This document shows, piece after piece, positions 26,073-34,204 of a DNA stretch of 64,000 nt (its first letter is position 1; every line of letters starts with the position of its first letter). Where the stretch lies: contig NZ_JAKGSI010000003.1 of assembly GCF_021568315.1 (NCBI RefSeq), forward strand, positions 336,564 through 400,563, written 5' to 3'. This DNA is from Corynebacterium uropygiale (GTDB taxonomy: Bacteria > Actinomycetota > Actinomycetes > Mycobacteriales > Mycobacteriaceae). The notes below the pieces were generated by a model, which worked only from the letters and a program-made list of their open reading frames with translations, did no database searches and was not told the DNA's origin. The position numbers and the translations under genes are program-made.

Positions 26073-28751
26073 GTGACTGAGAAGACTCAACCCCAACGAC
26101 TCCTCCTCATCGACGGACACTCCATGGCCTTCCGCGCCTTTTATGCGCTCCGGGCCGAGAACTTCATGACGTCGGGCGGCCAGCACACCAACGCCGTCTA
26201 CGGCTTCCTCAGCATGTTCAGCGGGATCCTTCGCGAGGAAGAGCCCACGCACGTCGCGGTGGCTTTTGACGTGGGGCGCACCACCTTCCGCTCGGAGAAA
26301 TTCCCGGCGTACAAGGCCCAGCGGGACGCCACGCCGGAGGAGTTCCATGGGCAGGTGGATCTCCTCAAGAAGGTTCTCGACGCCCTGGGCGTCCAGTGGC
26401 TCGAGAAAGAGAATTTTGAAGCCGATGACATCATCGCCACCCTCGCCACCCGCGCCGAGGCGGAGGGCTTTGACACACTCATTGTCACGGGCGATCGCGA
26501 TTACCTCCAGCTCGTCACCGACGACGTGACGGTGCTCTACCCGGAGCGCGGCATGTCCAACCTCCGCCGCTACACCCCGGCCGCCGTCGAGGAGCGCTAC
26601 GGGGTGAGCCCCACCCAATACCCGGACATGGCGGCGCTGCGGGGGGACAGCTCGGATAATCTCCCGGGCGTGGTGAAGGTCGGCCCAAAGACCGCCACCA
26701 AGTGGATTAGCACCTATGGCAGCCTCGACGCCCTCATCGAGCACGCCGATGAAATCAAAGGCGTGGTGGGCAACAACTTCCGGGAGAGCATCGAGCAGGT
26801 GCGCCTCAACCGCTACCTCACCCAGATGATCCGCGACCTCGATCTCCCGATCGGCCCCGACGGAGCTCTCCTCGGGGAGGTCGATCGCAACGCCGTCGCC
26901 ACCCTCTTCGACGAGCTCCAATTCGGCACCCACCTGCGCGAACGCCTCCTTAGCATCATGGCGCCGGGGGAGGACCCCAGCGCTGCGGAGGAGGATGAGC
27001 CCCACGCTGAGCTCGTGGACGAGAGCCTCGAGGACTTCCTCCGGGCACGGAAGGATCGCCCGCTGGCCATGGTCGTCGAGGGGAACCCCGACCCCGCCGA
27101 GGGGGACGCGCGGGTGCTCGCGCTCCTCGATGAGGAGCGCCGTGCCATCGTCGTCGAGCTTGAGGAGCTCAGCGCAGCGGAGGAGACGGCGCTCGTCGAG
27201 CGCCTCGAATCCGGCACCCCGCTCTATGTCCATGACTCCAAGGCCGCCGCCCACATGCTGCGCGGGCGGGGCATCACGCTACGCGGTGTGGCGCAGGACA
27301 CCTTCCTCGCGGCCTATCTCCTCCGGCCGGGGCAGCGCACGTACTCTTTGGAGACCATCTACCAGCGCCATCTCCAGCGCCACTGGGAGCGGGAGGGGGA
27401 GGAGTCCGGGCAGCTCTCCCTTCTCGACGACGGCTCAGCGGCCCGCGAGCTCGCCGCGAAGGCGCTGGCTGTCCTGCAACTCGTCGAGGCGCTCTCCCGC
27501 GAGCTGCAGGAGATCAACGCCTATGAGCTCTACGCTGACCTGGAGCTTCCCCTCGCGAGCATCCTCGGCGAAATGGAGAACGCCGGTATTGCGGTGCGCC
27601 TCGACGTCCTTGAGGAGCTGCTGGAGGAGTACGTGGCGGCCGTCGATCAGGAGGTGGAGGAGGCCAGGAACCTCGTCGACGAGCCCACCCTCAATCTCTC
27701 AAGCCCCAAGCAGCTGCAGTCTGTGCTCTTCGAAAAGCTCGAGCTCCCCAAGACGAAGAAGACCAAGACCGGCTACTCCACCGCGGCGAAGGAGATCGAG
27801 CAGCTCGCGGTGCAGCACCCGCACCCCTTCCTCGATCACCTCCTCGCGCACCGCGAATACTCCAAGATGAAGAGCACCATCGAGGGACTCATCGCCGCCG
27901 TGCGACCCGATGGCCGCATCCACACCACCTTCAATCAGACGATCACGACGACGGGACGCCTCTCCTCCACAGACCCCAACCTCCAGAACATCCCGGTGCG
28001 CACGGCGGCGGGCCGGAAGATCCGCTCGGCCTTCACCGTGGGCGAGGGCTATGACACCCTCCTCACTGCGGACTACTCGCAGATTGAAATGCGGGTCATG
28101 GCGCACCTGTCCGAGGACGCCGGGCTCATCCACGCCTATCAATCCGGGGAAGACCTCCATAATTACGTCGGTTCCCAGGTGTTCGACGTCCCGATCGACG
28201 GCGTCACCCCGGAGCTGCGCCGCCGCGTCAAGGCGCTGTCCTATGGCCTGGCCTATGGGCTCTCCGCCTACGGGCTCTCCCAGCAGCTGGATATTCCAGC
28301 GAAGGAAGCCAAGTCCATCATGGAGAGCTACTTTGAGCGCTTCGGCGGGGTGCAGAGCTATCTCCAGCAGGTGGTTCACCAGGCCCGCCTGGACGGCTAC
28401 ACCAGCACCCTCTTCGGCCGGCGCCGCTACTTGCCCGAGCTGAGTTCCACGAACCGCGTGGCCCGGGAGAATGCCGAGCGCGCCGCGCTCAACGCGCCCA
28501 TCCAGGGAACAGCGGCGGACATCATTAAGGTGGCGATGATCCGGGTGGACCGCGCCCTGTCCGAGGCTGCGCTGAGTTCCCGGGTCCTCCTCCAGGTGCA
28601 TGACGAGCTGGTCGTCGAGGTCGCTCCGGGAGAGAAGGAAAAGGTGCGGGAGATCGTCGAGCGGGAGATGGATAGCGCCATCGCGCTCCGGGTGCCGCTG
28701 GAGGTCTCCGTGGGCATGGGTGCAAACTGGCACGATGCGGCCCACGATTAG
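26073..28751 (+). CDS. polA: DNA polymerase I
   Basis: 892 residues. The N-terminal 5'-3' exonuclease domain (~1-300: LLIDGHSMAFRAFYAL, VTGDRDYLQLV, GDSSDNLPGV) is followed by a 3'-5' exonuclease-like region lacking the DxE metal ligands, as in other actinobacteria, and by the polymerase domain (motif A DYSQIEMRVMAHLS, motif B RRRVKALSYGLAYG, motif C QVHDELVVEV). It fills gaps in excision repair and processes Okazaki fragments. GTG 26073 fits the TACACT-N8 promoter and aligns with the usual start; a longer upstream frame is ignored. Confidence 0.96.
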   Translation: MTEKTQPQRLLLIDGHSMAFRAFYALRAENFMTSGGQHTNAVYGFLSMFSGILREEEPTHVAVAFDVGRTTFRSEKFPAYKAQRDATPEEFHGQVDLLKKVLDALGVQWLEKENFEADDIIATLATRAEAEGFDTLIVTGDRDYLQLVTDDVTVLYPERGMSNLRRYTPAAVEERYGVSPTQYPDMAALRGDSSDNLPGVVKVGPKTATKWISTYGSLDALIEHADEIKGVVGNNFRESIEQVRLNRYLTQMIRDLDLPIGPDGALLGEVDRNAVATLFDELQFGTHLRERLLSIMAPGEDPSAAEEDEPHAELVDESLEDFLRARKDRPLAMVVEGNPDPAEGDARVLALLDEERRAIVVELEELSAAEETALVERLESGTPLYVHDSKAAAHMLRGRGITLRGVAQDTFLAAYLLRPGQRTYSLETIYQRHLQRHWEREGEESGQLSLLDDGSAARELAAKALAVLQLVEALSRELQEINAYELYADLELPLASILGEMENAGIAVRLDVLEELLEEYVAAVDQEVEEARNLVDEPTLNLSSPKQLQSVLFEKLELPKTKKTKTGYSTAAKEIEQLAVQHPHPFLDHLLAHREYSKMKSTIEGLIAAVRPDGRIHTTFNQTITTTGRLSSTDPNLQNIPVRTAAGRKIRSAFTVGEGYDTLLTADYSQIEMRVMAHLSEDAGLIHAYQSGEDLHNYVGSQVFDVPIDGVTPELRRRVKALSYGLAYGLSAYGLSQQLDIPAKEAKSIMESYFERFGGVQSYLQQVVHQARLDGYTSTLFGRRRYLPELSSTNRVARENAERAALNAPIQGTAADIIKVAMIRVDRALSEAALSSRVLLQVHDELVVEVAPGEKEKVREIVEREMDSAIALRVPLEVSVGMGANWHDAAHD

Positions 28752-28810
28752 GCCTCAGAGAGGGGCCGATGTGAAAGTTCGCACACTGCCGATCTTCCCT
28801 CGTGTTCCAG

Positions 28811-28839
28811 TTGAATTAGCAGGTCGAGATGGGTAGTGT
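28811..28839 (+). promoter_or_regulatory. promoter of rpsA
   Basis: TTGAAT (28811-28816), 17 bp, TAGTGT (28834-28839). Transcription from ~28846 gives a leader of ~146 nt. The leader contains an unused AGGAGG (28881-28886) whose GATAGGA (28878-28884) can pair with TCCTATC (28965-28971) close to the rpsA start. Confidence 0.55.
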
Positions 28840-28991
28840 TAGGCCCACGTGTCCGTGAGACGGCGTGTGTCCATCGCGATAGGAGGTGGAAGCGCGCCTA
28901 ATCGGGATCAGAAAAGCCCACGTCAGGGGCAGTCTGAGAGACACGCACTCTGTCCGCAACGATTTCCTATCCAACTCGGAGCACTAACCAT

Positions 28992-30449
28992 ATGCCCAAC
29001 TCTCAAACCCCTCAGGTAGCCGTCAACGATATCGGTTCCGCTGAGGACTTCCTCGCCGCAGTCGATGCCACCATCAAGTACTTCAATGATGGCGACATCG
29101 TCGAAGGTACCGTCGTCAATGTCGATCACGACGAAGTTCTGCTCGACATCGGCTACAAGACTGAGGGTGTTATTCCCTCCCGCGAGCTTTCCATCAAGCA
29201 CGATGTCAATCCCGAAGAGGTCGTCGAGGTCGGCGATCAGATTGACGCGCTGGTGCTGACCAAGGAAGACAAGGAAGGCCGCCTCATTCTCTCCAAGAAG
29301 CGTGCGCAGTACGAGCGTGCCTGGGGTGCTATTGAGGAGCTTCAGGAGAAGGACGAGCCGGTTACCGGTACCGTCATCGAGGTCGTCAAGGGCGGCTTGA
29401 TCCTGGACATCGGACTCCGCGGCTTCCTCCCGGCATCCCTGGTGGAGATGCGTCGCGTCCGCGACCTCGAGCCCTACATCGGCCAGGAGCTGGAGGCCAA
29501 GATCATCGAGCTGGACAAGCACCGCAACAACGTCGTGCTGTCCCGCCGCGCCTGGCTCGAGCAGACCCAGTCCGAGGTCCGCTCCGAGTTCCTGCACCAG
29601 CTGCAGAAGGGCCAGGTTCGCAAGGGCGTTGTGTCCTCCATCGTCAACTTCGGCGCTTTCGTCGACCTCGGTGGGGTCGACGGCCTGGTTCACGTCTCCG
29701 AGCTGTCCTGGAAGCACATCGACCACCCGTCTGAGGTTGTCACCGTGGGCGACGAGGTCACCGTCGAGGTTCTCGACGTCGATCTCGACCGTGAGCGCGT
29801 GTCCCTGTCCCTCAAGGCCACCCAGGAAGATCCGTGGCGCGTCTTCGCCCGCACCCACGCCGTGGGCCAGATCGTCCCGGGCAAGGTCACCAAGCTCGTT
29901 CCGTTCGGCGCCTTCGTTCGCGTCGAGGAGGGCATCGAGGGCCTCGTCCACATCTCCGAGCTGGCTCAGCGCCACGTGGACGTGCCGGACCAGATCGTCA
30001 ACGTGGGCGAAGAGGTCATGGTCAAGGTCATCGACATCGACCTCGAGCGTCGTCGCATCTCCCTCTCCCTCAAGCAGGCGGATGCCGACTTCAACGAGGA
30101 GTTCGACCCGACCAAGTACGGTATGGCCGACTCCTACGACGAGCAGGGCAACTACATCTTCCCCGAGGGCTTCGATCCGGAGACCAACGAGTGGATGGAG
30201 GGCTACGAGGACGCCCAGCGCGAGTGGGAGACCCGCTACGCCGAGGCGGAGCACCGCTACCAGCTCCACGTTGCTCAGATTGAGCGTCACCGTGCGGCCG
30301 CCGCGGAGGCCGCCGAGCAGGAAGCCAACTACTCCTCCGAGTCCGATGAGGGTGCAGCTTCCTCCTACAACAACGAGTCCGCTCACGCCGGCACCCTCGC
30401 CAGCGACGAGCAGCTCGCCGCTCTCCGTGAGAAGCTGACCGGCAACTAA
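28992..30449 (+). CDS. rpsA: 30S ribosomal protein S1
   Basis: 485 residues with four S1 (OB-fold) repeats at about 35-105, 120-190, 205-275 and 290-360, each marked by GxVxxIxxFGAFVDL-like cores, then an acidic, Glu/Ala-rich tail of ~120 residues. It binds mRNA on the 30S subunit. A weak CGGAG lies 10 nt ahead of the ATG. The long leader suggests translational control, as S1 represses its own mRNA in other bacteria; this is inference. Confidence 0.96.
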   Translation: MPNSQTPQVAVNDIGSAEDFLAAVDATIKYFNDGDIVEGTVVNVDHDEVLLDIGYKTEGVIPSRELSIKHDVNPEEVVEVGDQIDALVLTKEDKEGRLILSKKRAQYERAWGAIEELQEKDEPVTGTVIEVVKGGLILDIGLRGFLPASLVEMRRVRDLEPYIGQELEAKIIELDKHRNNVVLSRRAWLEQTQSEVRSEFLHQLQKGQVRKGVVSSIVNFGAFVDLGGVDGLVHVSELSWKHIDHPSEVVTVGDEVTVEVLDVDLDRERVSLSLKATQEDPWRVFARTHAVGQIVPGKVTKLVPFGAFVRVEEGIEGLVHISELAQRHVDVPDQIVNVGEEVMVKVIDIDLERRRISLSLKQADADFNEEFDPTKYGMADSYDEQGNYIFPEGFDPETNEWMEGYEDAQREWETRYAEAEHRYQLHVAQIERHRAAAAEAAEQEANYSSESDEGAASSYNNESAHAGTLASDEQLAALREKLTGN

Positions 30450-30468
30450 GCCCCTCGGCTCTCACCCC

Positions 30469-30502
30469 AACCCGGGCGCGTCCACGCGACGCCCCGGGTT
30501 TT
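30469..30502 (+). terminator. intrinsic terminator of rpsA
   Basis: AACCCGGG (30469-30476) pairs with CCCGGGTT (30493-30500), with an inner CGCGT/ACGCG stem, followed by TTTT. Confidence 0.8.
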
Positions 30503-30550
30503 CTGTGTTTTAAATCTCATTCCATTCGGGCATAAACGGACACATTACCC

Positions 30551-30710
30551 TGTGACTTTCTGTTTGGCACGACGTATAATCGACACGTCGGGAACAGAAA
30601 CCACTCTCTCGGGAACAATTGTTCGTTGTCGCGCGGGTGGCATCTGTTCACTCTGAGAAGGGGACACGTGTATCTCGTGCTCCCCGTGTCATGGATGGAA
30701 AGGTGTCCAC
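30551..30710 (+). promoter_or_regulatory. ptsG promoter and structured leader
   Basis: TATAAT at 30575-30580 with TGTGAC (30551-30556) 18 bp upstream predicts transcription from ~30587. The ~124-nt leader contains a direct repeat TCGGGAACA (twice), a perfect 12-bp palindrome GAACAATTGTTC (30613-30624), and GGACAC (30662-30667) that can pair either with GTGTC (30686-30690) or with GTGTCC (30703-30708) next to the ribosome-binding site GGAAAGG (30697-30703). Confidence 0.5.
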
Positions 30711-32840
30711 ATGGCGTCGACGACAACTACGTCGCAACACATCCTGGACCACATCGGTGGTCCACAGAACGTCACCTCCTTCACGCACTGCGCAACCCGT
30801 CTGCGCTTCCAGCTGGCAGACCAGGCCAAGGCTGATATCGAGGCCCTGGAATCGGATCCGGCGGTGCTCGGTGTGGTGAAGCAGGGGAGCACAGGCCTGC
30901 AGATCATCATGGGGGGAGGTGTAGCGGAGTACTACCAGAGCATTAACGCTCTCCCCGGGATGGGTGAGAAGAAGGCGGCCGCGAAGGATTCCTCGAAGAA
31001 GGAATACGGCGGCGTCCGCGGCAAGTACAGCTGGGTGGATTATTGCTTCGAGTTCCTGTCGGATACCTTCCGCCCGGTTCTGTGGGCCCTGCTGGGTGCG
31101 TCGCTCATCATCACCATCCTCGTTCTCCTCGACACCGCGGGTGTCCAGGACTTCCGCCAGGAGATGACGGAGCAGCCGCCGACGTTCCAGTTCCTCCACG
31201 CCATGTGGCGCTCGGTCTTCTACTTCCTGCCGATTATGGTGGGCGCCACCGCGGCGCGGAAGCTCGGCGCCAATGAGTGGGTGGGCGCTGCCATCCCCGC
31301 CGCTCTCTTCACCCCGGAGTTTATGGGCATGAAGGAGAGCGCGCAGGAGATCGCCACCAACGTTGAGGGCCAGTCGGCCTTCAAGACCGAGGTCTTCCAC
31401 CTGCCCATGTACATCAGCGACTACGGCGGACAGGTCTTCCCGCCGATCTTCGCGGCGGTGTTCCTCTACTTCGTGGAGAAGGGTCTGAAGAAGATCATCC
31501 CGGGCGCGGTGCAGATGGTCTTCGTGCCTTTCTTCTCCCTGCTCATCATGATCCCGTTCACCGCCTTCGTTGTGGGCCCGATCGGTCTCAAGGCGGGTAA
31601 TGGCATCGCCACGATGCTCTACGCCATCAATGACTTCTCGCCGTGGGTCCTCGGCATCGTGATTCCTCTGCTCTACCCGTTCCTCGTCCCGCTGGGCCTG
31701 CACTGGCCGCTCAACGCGATCATGATCGTGAGCCTCAATAGCCCGGCTGGCTACGACGTCATCCAGGGCCCCATGGGTGCGTGGAACTTCGCCTGCTTCG
31801 GTGTGATTAGCGCCGTGTTCTTCCTCTCCGTCAAGGAGCACAACCCCCAGATGCGGCAGGTGTCCGCTGGTGGCGTCTTCGCCGGCCTCCTCGGCGGTAT
31901 TTCCGAGCCCTCCCTCTACGGTGTGCTCCTGCGCTACCGCCGCTCCTACTACCGCCTGCTCCCGGGCTGCTTCCTCGGCGGTGTCGTCGCTGGCTTCTTC
32001 GGAATCAAGGCCCACGCCTTCGTCTTCACCTCGGTGCTCACAGTGGGCGCCATGGACCCGATTGGTGGCTACGTGCTCGCCATCGTCGTCGCGTTTGCCA
32101 CGTCCTTCTTCCTCACCTTCTTCCTCGATTACCGCACCCCGGAGGAGAAGGAAGCCATGCTCGCGCAGATGGAGGCCGAGCGTGCCGACGCCAGCTCTGC
32201 CGAGGATGAGCGCGTCACCGCCCTCAACGACACGGACTCCGCAGCGGCCGCTCCCGCCGCTGGCGCTGCCGCTGGGGCCGGGGCTGCTGGCGCTGCTGGC
32301 GCTGCCGGTGCTGCCGGCGCGACGGCGACGGCCACCCAGGCCAAGCCGGTCAAGACCGCCCTCGAGCCGGGCGCCACGACGCAGGTCGGCGCCCCGCTGG
32401 CCGGCGAGGTCGTGAGCCTCAGCGAGGTCCCGGACCCCGCCTTCGCCGGCGGCGCGCTGGGCCAGGGCGTGGCCATTAAGCCGAGCGGGAACACCATCGT
32501 CGCTCCCGCTGACGCCACGGTCCTTGCCGCGCAGAAGACCGGTCACGCGGTGGGCCTTCGCCTGGATAACGGCATCGATCTGCTCATCCACATTGGCATC
32601 GACACCGTCCAGATGGGCGGGGAGGGCTTCACCGTCCACGTCGAGCGCAAGCAGAAGGTGAAGGCGGGCGATACCCTCATCACCTTCGACCGCCAGAAGA
32701 TCCACGAGGCCGGCTACCCGGACATCACCCCGATCATCGTGACGAACACGAAGAAGTTCGCCTCCGTCGAGGGCGTGAGCGGCTCCACCGTTGCCGAGGG
32801 GGATCACATCCTCACCCTCACCGCCCCGTCCGGCGAATAA
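30711..32840 (+). CDS. ptsG: glucose-specific PTS permease, EIIBCA
   Basis: 709 residues in the order IIB (1-90, phosphorylated Cys27 in THCATRLRF), IIC (about 110-480, ten or so membrane segments, GGISEPSLYGVLLR near the sugar site) and IIA (about 560-709, with LLIHIGIDTV carrying the active-site histidine). The Ala/Gly linker between IIC and IIA is built from near-repeated codons (32240-32335). The N-terminal sequence and the position between rpsA and coaE match C. glutamicum PtsG. Takes up and phosphorylates glucose using EI and HPr encoded elsewhere. The leader structure suggests regulation. Confidence 0.93.
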   Translation: MASTTTTSQHILDHIGGPQNVTSFTHCATRLRFQLADQAKADIEALESDPAVLGVVKQGSTGLQIIMGGGVAEYYQSINALPGMGEKKAAAKDSSKKEYGGVRGKYSWVDYCFEFLSDTFRPVLWALLGASLIITILVLLDTAGVQDFRQEMTEQPPTFQFLHAMWRSVFYFLPIMVGATAARKLGANEWVGAAIPAALFTPEFMGMKESAQEIATNVEGQSAFKTEVFHLPMYISDYGGQVFPPIFAAVFLYFVEKGLKKIIPGAVQMVFVPFFSLLIMIPFTAFVVGPIGLKAGNGIATMLYAINDFSPWVLGIVIPLLYPFLVPLGLHWPLNAIMIVSLNSPAGYDVIQGPMGAWNFACFGVISAVFFLSVKEHNPQMRQVSAGGVFAGLLGGISEPSLYGVLLRYRRSYYRLLPGCFLGGVVAGFFGIKAHAFVFTSVLTVGAMDPIGGYVLAIVVAFATSFFLTFFLDYRTPEEKEAMLAQMEAERADASSAEDERVTALNDTDSAAAAPAAGAAAGAGAAGAAGAAGAAGATATATQAKPVKTALEPGATTQVGAPLAGEVVSLSEVPDPAFAGGALGQGVAIKPSGNTIVAPADATVLAAQKTGHAVGLRLDNGIDLLIHIGIDTVQMGGEGFTVHVERKQKVKAGDTLITFDRQKIHEAGYPDITPIIVTNTKKFASVEGVSGSTVAEGDHILTLTAPSGE

Positions 32841-32853
32841 CCGAATAACCCTG

Positions 32854-32909
32854 GGGTCGTTCGCGACCCTCCCCCGTGTGGCTCCCTCACCATCTGTGGT
32901 GGGGGAGCC
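32854..32909 (+). terminator. tandem hairpins ending ptsG
   Basis: First GGGTCG-TTCG-CGACCC (32854-32869), then a 13-bp stem with one T-G pair (32880-32892 with 32897-32909) and loop TCTG, followed by ATTTAT. The second hairpin directly abuts the coaE -10 box at 32913. Confidence 0.75.
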
Positions 32910-32912
32910 ATT

Positions 32913-32918
32913 TATCAT
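32913..32918 (+). promoter_or_regulatory. leaderless-type -10 box of coaE (TATCAT)
   Basis: TATCAT, 7 nt, ATG 32926. The -35 region falls inside the ptsG terminator hairpin. Confidence 0.5.
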
Positions 32919-32925
32919 GGGTGGC

Positions 32926-33528
32926 ATGCTGACAATTGGACTGACGGGAGGAATCGGCAGCGGAAAATCCACGGTCTCGGCGCTCCTGCGCGAGCGGGGG
33001 CTCACCGTTATCGACGCCGATCAGATCGCCCGCGACATCGTCGAACCCGACCAGCCCGCATTCGCCGAGCTCGTCGCCCACTTCGGTGAGGGGATTATTG
33101 GCGACGACGGCCACCTCAACCGCCCTGAGCTTGCCCGCCTCGCTTTCGCGGCGCCGGAGGAGACGGCCGTTCTCAACCAGATCACACACCCGCGGATCAC
33201 GGAGGAAACGGCCCGTCGCTTCGCGGAGGCGGCCGCCCGCGGGGAACGGGCGGTGGTCTACGACATGCCCCTGCTCATCGAGAATGGGCACGATAAGGAC
33301 ATGGACCTCGTTGTCGTGGTGGAGGTCGACCGGGCGGAGCGGATCCGCCGCCTCGTCCAGACACGAGGACTGGCGGAGGAGGACGTGCGTCGGCGCATGG
33401 CGGCCCAGGCCAGCGACGGCGAAAGGAGAGCCGCAGCGGACGTCGTCATCGATAACAATGGCGCCATCGCGGACCTTGAGCCCGCCATCGATGCCCTCCT
33501 TGAGAGGATCGATCAGTACGCCTCGTAG
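32926..33528 (+). CDS. coaE: dephospho-CoA kinase
   Basis: 200 residues, the family's usual core length. P-loop GLTGGIGSGKSTVS, then DADQIARDIV and DMPLLIEN are typical. It performs the last step of coenzyme A synthesis. ATG 32926 is preferred to ATG 32917 because the TATCAT box ends 7 nt before it and because MLTIGLTGGIGSGKS is the standard start. Its 3' end overlaps the convergent lipoprotein gene by 16 bp. Confidence 0.95.
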   Translation: MLTIGLTGGIGSGKSTVSALLRERGLTVIDADQIARDIVEPDQPAFAELVAHFGEGIIGDDGHLNRPELARLAFAAPEETAVLNQITHPRITEETARRFAEAAARGERAVVYDMPLLIENGHDKDMDLVVVVEVDRAERIRRLVQTRGLAEEDVRRRMAAQASDGERRAAADVVIDNNGAIADLEPAIDALLERIDQYAS

Positions 33529-34121
33529 TCGTCCACGCCGACGCGGATGTGGTGCTCACCGGCCGTGCAGTGGATGTCGACCTCGGGGGTGACGGTGCAT
33601 GTCATCCCCTCGAACGTGAGGGACTGACCGGCTTCGAGCACCTGCGTGCCTTCGAAGGCGCCGAGGGGTCGGTTGACCTCCGCCACCCCACCGGAGGTCG
33701 GGCTGAGGCGCAGCGCGTTGGCGGTGGAGGTACTGGCGTTCAGCCGGCAGAGAGTCTGCGCCTGAGGCTGATCGGGCCCCGCGGGGTGCATCTCGCAATA
33801 GTCTCCGCGCGTGGTGGTGAACATGAGGCCCGGTTGCTCCGGGAAGAGTGCCGACGCCGCGAATCGGGCGGGGTCCGCCGGGGTGCTGGTGTCCTCTGGG
33901 CCGGCTGGGGCAGAGGTGCTGGATGGGGCGGCTGCGGGGGAGTTGTCCGCGGCGCTTGAGGTGGATGGTGCATCCGGGGTCGAGTGAGAGGAGGACGGCG
34001 TCGTCGTGACGGTGCTGGTGCTCGTGGTGGCGGGGGAGGATTCGCCGGAGCAGCCCGTGAGGACAAGCATGCTGATGCCTGCGGCGGCGACGCAGATACG
34101 TGGAGGCGTGGTGAATCTCAT
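33513..34121 (-). CDS. lipoprotein with Ser/Thr/Pro linker and four-cysteine C-terminal domain
   Basis: 202 residues. The signal peptide ends in VLTGC (Cys24), predicting a lipid anchor. Residues ~27-85 are a low-complexity Ser/Thr/Pro/Ala linker. The C-terminal domain (~95-202) has four cysteines (DYC, TLC, MTC, IHC), the last two spaced by nine residues. The same order and final spacing occur in the protein at 44440-45129, so the two are probably distant paralogues; function unknown. TAACCT (34133-34128) ends 6 nt before the ATG, suggesting leaderless transcription divergent from uvrB. Confidence 0.75.
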   Translation of the reverse strand: MRFTTPPRICVAAAGISMLVLTGCSGESSPATTSTSTVTTTPSSSHSTPDAPSTSSAADNSPAAAPSSTSAPAGPEDTSTPADPARFAASALFPEQPGLMFTTTRGDYCEMHPAGPDQPQAQTLCRLNASTSTANALRLSPTSGGVAEVNRPLGAFEGTQVLEAGQSLTFEGMTCTVTPEVDIHCTAGEHHIRVGVDDYEAY

Positions 34122-34191
34122 GGGTCCAGGTTAGGCGTGATTCATTGAACGTACCAACGAGTGCGCGTGGGGATGTGCGCGGGTGAACGCG

Positions 34192-34197
34192 TACCCT
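34192..34197 (+). promoter_or_regulatory. leaderless-type -10 box of uvrB (TACCCT)
   Basis: TACCCT, 7 nt, ATG 34205; no Shine-Dalgarno. Confidence 0.55.
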
Positions 34198-34204
34198 AGT
34201 AGCC

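Noticed and set aside
28886..28988. Leader peptide in the rpsA leader starting at GTG 28886
   Set aside because: The GTG overlaps its own Shine-Dalgarno, so initiation there is implausible, although the frame stays open to just before rpsA.
28923..30386. 487-codon open frame antisense to rpsA
   Set aside because: Repeats in it are only the reverse strand of the S1 domains.
32240..32335. Possible short tandem repeat array or CRISPR
   Set aside because: The repeats are in-frame Ala/Gly codons of the PtsG linker; no spacers of equal length exist here or anywhere in the window.
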